Assembly (NCBI GenBank): GCA_964459305.1
Contig: CAYWNA010000035.1
Span: 1 to 64,000, forward strand
DNA length: 64,000 nucleotides
Direction: 5' to 3'
Origin: CAYWNA01 sp964459305
GTDB lineage: Bacteria > Planctomycetota > Planctomycetia > Pirellulales > Pirellulaceae
Part shown: positions 44,727-52,268 of the stretch, in pieces
How the letters are laid out: each line of letters starts with the position of its first letter
Position numbering within the stretch: the first letter of the stretch is position 1
Made by a program: the position numbers and the translations under genes
Notes under the pieces: generated by a model
Seen by the model: the letters and a program-made list of their open reading frames with translations, nothing else
Databases searched by the model: none
What the model was told of the DNA's origin: nothing

Positions 44727-46334
44727 CTAATGCATCTCCCACTCGATGAAGCCGGGCTTGACGTCCGTCATGCAGTTGACGATCAGTTCGACAAGGCCAT
44801 CGTACATGATGGTATGCTTTTCCCAGAGATCGTAGTAGGCGAGCATGTCGCGCAACTGGCCCTTGCAGTTCGAGCAGGGCGTGCAGAGATACTTCTTGAT
44901 CGAAGGATCGAGTTCGTCTTTGAATGCGTTCAGGATCTGCTCCAGCTTCTTGCGGCCGCTGATCTGGTTGCGCCAGTCGCTGAAGTTGTGGCCGGACATG
45001 ATGGCGAATCCGCTGCCTCCGCCACAGCAGTAATTCTCCACACCGTGGGGGTGCATTTCGCGGAACCTGGGGGCGATCTTCCGGAGGATCCGCCGCTGTG
45101 GCTCGACGACCCCCATCAACCGCACCAGGTTGCACGGATCGTGCAAGGTGACAGGGAAGTCGTTGCGCTCGGGATCGACCTTGATCCTGCCGGAAAAGAT
45201 GAGGTCTTCGAGTGTTACCATGCAGCTTTCGCGCGGGATGTTCAGATCGCCGGTCAGTACGCGATCGGCGATCACCGTCAAGGCCTTGTGGGCGTGCCCG
45301 CATTCGCCCAGCACGATCTTCTTGACACCAAGCTTCTTGGCGGCCTCGGCATGCTTGATCGCGACGCGGGCAAACTGGGCGTCGTCGTACCAAACGCCAT
45401 AGTTGATGCCGTCGTAGCCGGCGATTTCGCTGGAGACTGTCCAGCTCAGGCCGGCCGATTCGAAGATAACGGCGAACGCGCCGGGGTTCATTGGCCAAGC
45501 CATGATTTCGCCGGCGTTGTGGATCAGCAGAATGTCGGCCCCCGCCTTGTCCCAGGGGGTCTCGATTTCCATCCCGGTCATCTCCGAGACGTCCTCGTCG
45601 ATGAACTCCATGTTGTCCTTTACTACAAGCGTGTTCATGCCGGTCGACGATCCTACTTTGAGTTGAAGGACCGAACCGCTTTCATGCAGTTCCTTGGCCG
45701 TGATTCCCATCTCCTGGCTGAAGAGCTTGCGAATCTCGTGGCCGATCAAGCCGTTGTCCACGCCGATTGGGCAAGTCTGGGCACATCGCCGGCAGAGGTT
45801 ACATCGATAGGCCAGTTCCGCCAGACGAGCGACGGTCGTCCAGTTCAGCTCGATTTCGCCGTCGCGCCACGCCTGCAGCAGTCCGCCGTTCGACTTGACA
45901 TGCTTCTTGTACAGACGGCGGAAAACCTCGGAGCGATAGGCTGGTCGGTAGATCGGGTTTTTCCCGCTGGCCTCGTAAATATGGCAGGACTCTGAGCATG
46001 TGTGGCACGTGGCGCAGTGGTCCATCGACAGCAATAGCGGTTGCAGGAACGTCCAGTTGTTCTCCTTGGTGAACAGCTTCTGCAGGCCGGAGAGGAACTT
46101 GGCAACCAGTTCGTCTTCCTCTTGCTTGTCCTTGGGTTTGGGGATACTGACGGCAATCGTGTCGTCTAGGCTGGCCTCGTAGTTCTCCCGGGCCCTTTCG
46201 CTCAACGGCGCAAAATCGGGCGTGGCCTCCGGCGTGTCGAGTGGCCATGGAAGCGGTTTGAAATCCTCCTTGCGCAGCTCCGAAAGCGTCGGTGATGGCT
46301 TCGAGATGTCTTCAACCTTGATACGTTTCTTCAT
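44727..46334 (-). CDS. DsrK/HdrD-like iron-sulfur protein with CCG domain
   Basis: 535 residues. Two ferredoxin-type cysteine sets, HCATCHTCSESCHIY (about 104-117) and CNLCRRCAQTCPIG (about 174-187), would hold [4Fe-4S] clusters. The C-terminal part carries the CCG signature: HDPCN near 400, ENYCCGGGSG near 437 and CTPCSNCKGQL near 484-494, the noncubane cluster site of heterodisulfide-reductase-like proteins. The likely role is disulfide or thiol oxidoreduction at the cytoplasmic side, passing electrons to or from the NarI-like partner upstream. The genes overlap by 4 bp. No dsrAB or methanogen genes are nearby. Confidence 0.88.
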   Translation of the reverse strand: MKKRIKVEDISKPSPTLSELRKEDFKPLPWPLDTPEATPDFAPLSERARENYEASLDDTIAVSIPKPKDKQEEDELVAKFLSGLQKLFTKENNWTFLQPLLLSMDHCATCHTCSESCHIYEASGKNPIYRPAYRSEVFRRLYKKHVKSNGGLLQAWRDGEIELNWTTVARLAELAYRCNLCRRCAQTCPIGVDNGLIGHEIRKLFSQEMGITAKELHESGSVLQLKVGSSTGMNTLVVKDNMEFIDEDVSEMTGMEIETPWDKAGADILLIHNAGEIMAWPMNPGAFAVIFESAGLSWTVSSEIAGYDGINYGVWYDDAQFARVAIKHAEAAKKLGVKKIVLGECGHAHKALTVIADRVLTGDLNIPRESCMVTLEDLIFSGRIKVDPERNDFPVTLHDPCNLVRLMGVVEPQRRILRKIAPRFREMHPHGVENYCCGGGSGFAIMSGHNFSDWRNQISGRKKLEQILNAFKDELDPSIKKYLCTPCSNCKGQLRDMLAYYDLWEKHTIMYDGLVELIVNCMTDVKPGFIEWEMH

Positions 46335-47287
46335 TTCTCTTCGTTCTCCTCCTCAACGCCCGATGTCGCCACGTCTACCCAGGTCTTCTTCCCGTCCCCT
46401 CGGATGTGAGGCGCCGACCAACTCACCGGATACTGTAGTACCTCGCCAACTTGCCGTTCGATCTTCCCGCCGACCAGATTGGGCTCGTCGCTCCAGCGGA
46501 TATCATGGTACATGAACCACTTCGTGAAAAAGTGAGACATGTGGGTCATCGGAATGTAGGCTACCAGCAGTGTCCCCAGAACAACTTCGACGGCGGTCAG
46601 AGCTGTCACAGACGCGGGCTCGACGTCTGCGAAACCGAACGTCACCAACTGTGCGAAAAAGGATCGCAGGTCGACAAAATACGGATCCGCCAGAGCATGG
46701 GCGGCCAACGCCACGACCAAACTCACCACGAAGAACATAAGATTGAAAAAGTCGGCCTTCTTGGTGTATTCGCGGTAGTCCACGTCGAAAGTCCGCGTGG
46801 CCAGCAGCGCCACGGCGCCGATCAGGCCCAGTCCCAGACCTGCATACCCCACCAGGTACGTCACGTGATACAGGGCTTTGCCCAGCAGACCGCCATCGGC
46901 CGTGACGCTCATTCCCGCCGCTGTGGCGATACCGCCTGCCAGTAGAAGGGCGATCAGGCCAGCCAACAAGTACAAGCCGAAATGGAACGGAAAGGACCGA
47001 AGCCAGTGTTTCCGATTGTGCTCCCAGACACCTGCCAGCAGGACAATCTCCGGAATCATCACCTTCAGTTCCCCGATCAGCGATGAGTGGCGCGGCTTAG
47101 TCCACCAATCTACTTCTTCAAGGTATGAGCCCCCATAGTGTGCCCGACCTTTCTCGTGAGCTACTGGGTACAGTTCCCAGCGCAGGTGAATTGGCAGTCG
47201 AGAGATCTTCAGAGCCCGGACTGCGACGGCCGTCACGAAGACGGCCACACAAACATAGGTAACCACAAGCAGTATCGAACTCGCCAT
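46331..47287 (-). CDS. NarI/DsrM-like cytochrome b membrane subunit
   Basis: 318 residues with five predicted membrane helices (about 3-25, 101-125, 137-165, 180-203, 226-252). Histidines in FPFHFGLYLL, LYHVTYLVGY and MTHMSHFFTKW are well placed to bind two b hemes, as in NarI/DsrM/HdrE proteins that exchange electrons with quinone. It lies directly between the MerR-type regulator (adjacent, 0 bp) and the DsrK-like gene (4 bp overlap), making a three-gene operon. A quinone-linked thiol/disulfide redox module is inferred. Confidence 0.85.
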   Translation of the reverse strand: MASSILLVVTYVCVAVFVTAVAVRALKISRLPIHLRWELYPVAHEKGRAHYGGSYLEEVDWWTKPRHSSLIGELKVMIPEIVLLAGVWEHNRKHWLRSFPFHFGLYLLAGLIALLLAGGIATAAGMSVTADGGLLGKALYHVTYLVGYAGLGLGLIGAVALLATRTFDVDYREYTKKADFFNLMFFVVSLVVALAAHALADPYFVDLRSFFAQLVTFGFADVEPASVTALTAVEVVLGTLLVAYIPMTHMSHFFTKWFMYHDIRWSDEPNLVGGKIERQVGEVLQYPVSWSAPHIRGDGKKTWVDVATSGVEEENEEK

Positions 47288-47806
47288 TCAACTCTCCTCT
47301 CGCGACCGCCTTTTGCGGTCCATTAGTTCTCTGACGGCCGTGCAGGAATCCTGGGTGTCAGTCTGGTCGTGCAACAGCTTCTTGATTTCCTCGGTGCACA
47401 ACGAACCAAGCCGGTAGACGTCGCATTGCCGGCATTCGCTTTCCTCGGCAGTGCACGCGCGACCTTTGACCATCCAGCACGGTTGCGTGTCAGCAGCATA
47501 CGCCGAACAGCTCTTGCAGGTCTCGGCACTGCAAGGAAGCAAATCCCAACAGGGCAGGAGCGCTTGCATCCTCCGGATCCCTTCGATGTTCAGGCCCGAA
47601 TCCTGAATCATGCGCTGGATGTTTTGGATGCGGCTGATGTCTTGGTGCGAAAACAACCGGCGTCCAGAGCCCGTTCGGTGAGCAATGATGAGGCCTTCGT
47701 TTTCGTATCTGCGGACTGCGGACACCGAAAGCCCCACCCTTTGGGCTAGGACACCAATAGAGATTACCGGATCGTCAATCTCGTGCGCGTTGCTATGGTA
47801 AGACAT
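47288..47806 (-). CDS. MerR-family regulator with cysteine-rich C-terminus
   Basis: 172 residues. The MerR helix-turn-helix is at 15-60 (SIGVLAQRVGLSVSAVRRYE and GRRLFSHQDISRIQNIQ), followed by a coiled dimerisation helix. The tail holds ten Cys (86, 92, 97, 100, 110, 118, 125, 128, 137, 155), with CWDLLPCSAETCKSC and CRQCDVY, far more than metal-sensing MerR proteins need; an Fe-S cluster or thiol sensor is likely. As first gene of the redox operon it probably controls it. A sigma70-like promoter lies upstream at 47884-47912. Confidence 0.88.
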   Translation of the reverse strand: MSYHSNAHEIDDPVISIGVLAQRVGLSVSAVRRYENEGLIIAHRTGSGRRLFSHQDISRIQNIQRMIQDSGLNIEGIRRMQALLPCWDLLPCSAETCKSCSAYAADTQPCWMVKGRACTAEESECRQCDVYRLGSLCTEEIKKLLHDQTDTQDSCTAVRELMDRKRRSREES

Positions 47807-47883
47807 AAGTCATTCTGTGGCAGGTACTTGCGATGTCATTCTCGCGTCCATGTTGGGAGAATGCAGGAGGCGCTGTAAGTATT

Positions 47884-47912
47884 GGTATAGTAAACCTGTA
47901 CTTTTCGGTCAA
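47884..47912 (-). promoter_or_regulatory. candidate promoter of the MerR redox operon
   Basis: Read on the minus strand: TTGACC (47907-47912), 17 bp, TATACC (47884-47889), about 80 bp before the MerR start codon. The spacer contains the imperfect dyad GGTTTACTATACC. MerR-type promoters usually have 19-20 bp spacers, so the -10 assignment may be off by two; GC-rich surroundings make the match notable. Confidence 0.4.
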
Positions 47913-48035
47913 GGCATTGACTGCCAATCGTCGATCCACGGCCAAACGGCCAGTAGGTTCGAACGATTGGGCCGATTGCGCTTTTTGACACCTTAAAGCG
48001 AGCGGTGCGTGCAGCGCGAAAATACGACGTTGCTG

Positions 48036-51000
48036 TCATCTCATACTGACAACCGCACCGTCCTGCGTGGATATGTAGAGCTGGCCGTTGGCAGCGATCA
48101 GACCGTCGAATACGGGGATGGACGGCAGCGTCGTTTCCATGAGTTTCGCGCCGTCTCGTTTGTTGACGGCGCAGAGTCGACCGCCTTTGGCGCCAGCGAA
48201 AGTTTCCGTTGCATCTTTCAGTACGGGCGGCAGATCGTAGTCGTCTGTGGCGAGCGTTTTCAGTACTTCGCGCGTGTTCGATGTGTCGACTTTGGGAGGG
48301 CCCGCCACAAAGAGGATGTCCCCGGCAAGCACGAGACCGTATGCGTGAAGCGGCACGACTTGACTCCAGTCGTGCTGCACATGCCTGTATCTGCCTTCGC
48401 CTTTGATGTCCTTCTTTGCCGGATGCTTGCTTGCTGCCACCAAGGCAGGTTTCGAGATGGTCTCGTATCCCTCCTGGTATCCGTAGGTCTTTTCCTTGTC
48501 GCAGACCATGATCCGCGCTGTCGGATACAGGCCGATGGCGCGAGCGATTCCCGCGCGGCCGCCGAACATATGCTCGCCGTAGATCCAATAGGAAAGCTCC
48601 CACCACGAGTCGTCCAAGAAGCCCATGGAACTGAACAGGTGCGCCGGAAACTCCTGCTGAATCTCTAGCTCCGAGTCGAAGGTCACGGCACGCATCCAGA
48701 TGCGATTTCCGTCACTGGAGAGAATGTCGGGCAGGACTCCCGGCATTTCCATTCGCTGCAGACGGTTCGCCGCCGGAAACGGTTCGTACAGATTGACGGA
48801 GTCTCCCGTTTCCGGATCTCGGCTATAGAAGGTCTTGTTCAGAAGCGGCTGGCCGGTCACAAGATCGAGCTTCCCCATGCGTACGCCGCCGTCGACGTAG
48901 GATGAACGGCCCGCGGCAAAGTAGACGGTGTCGTCCTGTATCAGTACGCTGCCATGCACCGGCCAAACCGATTCCACCCGGCCGTTGTCGACCAGTTTCT
49001 CGTCACGGGGCGCGGCCCGGTAACGCCACGCCAGCTGTCCATCGGCGTACCGTAGGGCATACACCCAACCGTCGCGGCAACCGAACACCGCCAGCCCCTG
49101 GGCAATCGTCGGGGGCGAATCAATCCGCCCGCCGACCTCGAAACGCTGCAGCAGCCTGCCCGTTTCGGCATCCAGGACGTAGAGCGCATGCTCGTCGACA
49201 GACGCAACAAATACCCTTCCGTCCGCCACGACCGGCTGGGTGAGCCGTCCGCCAAGCTTCAATCGCCATGCCTGCTTTAGATCGGTCGGCACGTTTGTGC
49301 TGGCACAACCACTTCTGGAGTTGTCGCCGCGGAATGTGGGCCAGCTTTCCGGATGCTGGATACTGGATGTTGGATGCTGGATGGCTGCCTCGTATGCTGG
49401 GCCTTTTTCCAACCGTTCCTCTGCTCTTCGCTCCTTGCTCTCTGCCTTCCGCCGCTTTGGTGCCAGGGCGTGGAATCCGGTGAGCTTGCTTTCGATGTAG
49501 CAGCCGCATTGTTCGGGCGGTATGTAGAGCAGGCCATTGCACGGCAATACGCCAAATTTACAGTTGCCGCGAATCCAGTTGTGCAGCGCGACTTCGCCTG
49601 TCTTCAGATCGATGAACTCGACGCCCGTGCGACTGCCAAGAATGTAGTTGCAGGTCGCCTTGTCCCGGTAACAGCGGTGATGGTGCCAGTTGGGAAATTT
49701 TTCCGCGAGCGGTGTCTCAGTCAGTACTTCGCCGGTGCGCAGATTATGGATCTGGCGATACTCGTGGGTTCGCCTCTCCAGCGACTTGCCGAACCATAAC
49801 TTGTTATCAAGGCTGAACACGTCAGTCGGTGCGCGGCAACCTTCCGCGCACGGCGCGGACCACAGTCTTTCGCCGTTTTCGGCCGCGAACGCCACGAGAT
49901 CGCCGGTGCTGAAGCCGCCGGCCGCATATTTGTCCTTTCCGATCTTCTGTCCGGGACCGCTTTGCCGATCCGCTGAAATCACGACATCTTCGAAGGCAAC
50001 CAACGTGGGCGACGACCAACCGGGGCGAAAGTACTCGGACGGCCGAGCGCTTCGCCAAATCATCTTTCCCGTTGTCTTGTCAAGACAGACCACGTTTTCG
50101 GGATTCTGAAAATACAACCGCTTACCCTTCACGGCCAGGGTCATTGGCATCAGACCGTCGGTGTCTGTGTCGCATTTTTCCCACAGGATCTTTCCGCTGT
50201 CCGCATGAATGGCCATGATGCGTTTTTGTTGCGGCTCGACATGGCGGTAGGCCATTTTGAGTCGATCGATTTCACTTCGGTCGGCCATGTTGATGGACAG
50301 ATACAAAACGCCGTCCTCGTGGACGATGTCTTCGGTTTTCTCCGTGCGGGGATAAGTTCTAATGGTTTCGCCCGTTCCGGCGTCCAATGCCGAAACCGGG
50401 CCGAAAATGCTGAGGGTGGCAAACGCGACGTCATCCGCGGCGACCAGTCGACGATGCAGGTCCGCGGGATAGCTGTTTCGATCGGCGACATACGACGGCT
50501 GCCAGGAACTCAGGGGTCGTTTCCACAGCTCGATGCCGTTGAAAGCGTCCCGGGCGATCAAGGCCCATCGGCTCGGCAGGCTCTCCGGCAGAGCCGTCAG
50601 GCTTTCATCGGCAATGTAGAACAGGCGGCCGCCGCCGGAAACCATGACGTTGACCGTCGTCAGATGCGTGTGGCTCTTCGCTTGCTTAGGAGCCCCGATC
50701 CACTGGATGTGATAGGGCGGCGCCACCACTGAATCGTTCGACATGACATGCCCGTCCGGACCGTGCAGGAAGTGGGTCCAGTCGTCAATCTCCGGCGGAA
50801 CCAGCTTAGCCAATTTTCGATTTCCGATTTCCGATTGCCGATTGAGAAAAAGGGCAACGCCGCCGGGGGCCAACACTCGCAGTATTTCTTCCTCTGCCAC
50901 CTGACACTCGCCACCCGCTACCACCAGGTTGACCATATTGTCGATGTAAGGCAGGTGGACACCGTCGAACGTGTCTACCGTTACTTGCCCGGACAGGCCG

Positions 51001-51293
51001 AGCGATCGGACGTGCTCTCGTGCTGTGTCCACCTTTGCCGGAACCGTGTCGAGTCCATGAACGACATAGCCGCGGCCGCCACACAGACCTGCGGTCAGTC
51101 GGCCGTCGCCACAGCCAACATGGACGACTAGGCCACCCTTGACGCCGGAAGCGTCGAGGATGTCTCGAGCCGGTGTCTCGGCCGCAGCGGCAAGCCCAGT
51201 AGTCAACAATAGGAAAACCACTCCCACAACAACTCGCTTCAAGTTTCCAGTCCGCTTCAAGTCGTTTCGGAAACCAATTGATAAAATCGCCAT
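48036..51293 (-). CDS. exported methyltransferase-like plus PQQ-type propeller protein
   Basis: About 1085 residues from ATG 51293 (MAILSIGF); a longer frame adds 19 residues. A signal peptide ends near AAAAETPA. A class I SAM-methyltransferase-like fold follows: GLVVHVGCGDGRLTAGL, then GGECQVAEEEILRVLAPGG. Then comes a long PQQ-type beta propeller, with repeats such as ALDAGTGETIRTY, CLDKTTGKMIWRS, YVLDAETGRLLQRF and YALRYADGQLAWRY, split by WPTFRGDNSRSGC. Blades interrupted by simple-sequence inserts (near 49351-49455 and 50817-50844) stay in frame. An exported methyltransferase fold is odd because SAM is not expected outside. Confidence 0.8.
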   Translation of the reverse strand: MAILSIGFRNDLKRTGNLKRVVVGVVFLLLTTGLAAAAETPARDILDASGVKGGLVVHVGCGDGRLTAGLCGGRGYVVHGLDTVPAKVDTAREHVRSLGLSGQVTVDTFDGVHLPYIDNMVNLVVAGGECQVAEEEILRVLAPGGVALFLNRQSEIGNRKLAKLVPPEIDDWTHFLHGPDGHVMSNDSVVAPPYHIQWIGAPKQAKSHTHLTTVNVMVSGGGRLFYIADESLTALPESLPSRWALIARDAFNGIELWKRPLSSWQPSYVADRNSYPADLHRRLVAADDVAFATLSIFGPVSALDAGTGETIRTYPRTEKTEDIVHEDGVLYLSINMADRSEIDRLKMAYRHVEPQQKRIMAIHADSGKILWEKCDTDTDGLMPMTLAVKGKRLYFQNPENVVCLDKTTGKMIWRSARPSEYFRPGWSSPTLVAFEDVVISADRQSGPGQKIGKDKYAAGGFSTGDLVAFAAENGERLWSAPCAEGCRAPTDVFSLDNKLWFGKSLERRTHEYRQIHNLRTGEVLTETPLAEKFPNWHHHRCYRDKATCNYILGSRTGVEFIDLKTGEVALHNWIRGNCKFGVLPCNGLLYIPPEQCGCYIESKLTGFHALAPKRRKAESKERRAEERLEKGPAYEAAIQHPTSSIQHPESWPTFRGDNSRSGCASTNVPTDLKQAWRLKLGGRLTQPVVADGRVFVASVDEHALYVLDAETGRLLQRFEVGGRIDSPPTIAQGLAVFGCRDGWVYALRYADGQLAWRYRAAPRDEKLVDNGRVESVWPVHGSVLIQDDTVYFAAGRSSYVDGGVRMGKLDLVTGQPLLNKTFYSRDPETGDSVNLYEPFPAANRLQRMEMPGVLPDILSSDGNRIWMRAVTFDSELEIQQEFPAHLFSSMGFLDDSWWELSYWIYGEHMFGGRAGIARAIGLYPTARIMVCDKEKTYGYQEGYETISKPALVAASKHPAKKDIKGEGRYRHVQHDWSQVVPLHAYGLVLAGDILFVAGPPKVDTSNTREVLKTLATDDYDLPPVLKDATETFAGAKGGRLCAVNKRDGAKLMETTLPSIPVFDGLIAANGQLYISTQDGAVVSMR
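49351..49384. repeat. heptamer tandem repeat inside the propeller gene
   Basis: Five units of a TGGATRY-type 7-mer (plus strand), read on the minus strand as IQHPTSSIQHPES. Adjacent 49405-49455 is a purine-rich (minus strand) low-complexity stretch read as KAESKERRAEERLEKG. Confidence 0.85.
50817..50844. repeat. heptamer tandem repeat inside the propeller gene
   Basis: Four units of a YCGATTK-type 7-mer (plus strand), read on minus as QSEIGNRKL in the linker between the methyltransferase-like and propeller parts. Confidence 0.85.
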
Positions 51294-51306
51294 CGTCTCT
51301 CTTTCG

Positions 51307-51732
51307 CTACGACAACCAGTCTTCCACTCGAAGACCAGGAACCTTGCCAAAATCGTTTGTGTTTCGACTCAACAGCGTCCCGTTGTTCGCCAAGGCAATG
51401 CTGGCGATTTTCAGATCCATGGTTCCCACCCTTATCCTTGCCTGCTTAAGCTCGTCGAACTCGTCCGCGGCGGCGATGTTCCATTCAAGAACGTTCCACG
51501 TGGCAAAGAAACGGAAGAGTTGCCGCAATTTCGCGTACGCGTTGATCTGACGGCGTGGATCGTGGATTCGGCGAATGGCGGCCATCCAGCCCCGCATGAT
51601 CTCTTCCACGGTGACGATCGTCGTGGCGTATGGCTCGGTTGCACGATCGAGCCGTTCCTTCAAACGATGCGCCTCGCCCGAAGTTCCCTTCTGGTACTCG
51701 ACCAAATGGTCAGTGTCGAGGATCAACATCAT
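51307..51732 (-). CDS. PIN-domain toxin, VapC-like
   Basis: 141 residues. LILDTDHLVEY at the start and VTVEEIMRGW near residue 43 give the first acidic pair; GTMDLKIASIAL near 105 and LLSRNTNDFGKV near 120 complete the PIN metal site. VapC-type toxins cleave RNA. It overlaps by four bases the small coiled-coil gene that precedes it, the expected antitoxin position. It follows the propeller gene on the same strand by 13 bp in the reverse order, so the pair may be upstream of it in one transcript. Confidence 0.88.
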   Translation of the reverse strand: MMLILDTDHLVEYQKGTSGEAHRLKERLDRATEPYATTIVTVEEIMRGWMAAIRRIHDPRRQINAYAKLRQLFRFFATWNVLEWNIAAADEFDELKQARIRVGTMDLKIASIALANNGTLLSRNTNDFGKVPGLRVEDWLS

Positions 51733-51935
51733 TCATCCCCGGAGTTGGCCTGATTCCGGTACTCGCGACCAAGCTCGACGATTTCGTTGAACTCCGGATC
51801 GTCGCCAAACATGCCGAATGTCTCGGCCACGCCCTGCATGGGTCGCAGTGGCCTTAGCTCACGGCGAAGTTCAGCGACCTGTCGCTCCAAATCGTCGATC
51901 CTTCGCTCCAACTGCTCCAACGTCATCGCCATCAC
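51729..51935 (-). CDS. coiled-coil antitoxin candidate
   Basis: 68 residues: LEQLERRIDDLERQVAELRR is a heptad coiled coil, and the tail GMFGDDPEFNEIVELGREYR is acidic, suited to block the PIN toxin. The stop overlaps the toxin start. Such coiled-coil partners are frequent for VapC in planctomycetes and cyanobacteria. No DNA-binding motif is obvious. Confidence 0.7.
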   Translation of the reverse strand: MMAMTLEQLERRIDDLERQVAELRRELRPLRPMQGVAETFGMFGDDPEFNEIVELGREYRNQANSGDE

Positions 51936-52268
51936 CTTTTATTAGCTCGAACTCGCGGTCCAATTCCCGAATTGCGCCAACGATCGCAAGACTGCGCAAA
52001 ACATTATCCTACAAGCACTTGTAGGCGTCCAGCCGGTACCCTTACGGATGACCGCTATCGTCCTCTACGCCCGCGTCATCCTCTACGACGACGGTCACCG
52101 CGCGGCGGCGTAACCAAGCGTGGCGTTGCGACGAATTTCGGCCGAAGTAGAATGGCACGAGACGTCCCAGGGGGAAACTCAAGCATCTTCCGGGGTCTTT
52201 TGCCCACGTGGGGATTCCGGTCAGTAACGACCCGTGGCGGAGCGCCACTCAGCCAATGGACCTATCAC

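Noticed and set aside
44484..45995. 503-codon plus-strand frame
   Set aside because: Antisense of the DsrK-like gene whose cysteine motifs are unmistakable.
44727..47287. Dissimilatory sulfate reduction locus
   Set aside because: Only MK-like proteins are present; dsrAB, aprAB, sat are not in the window.
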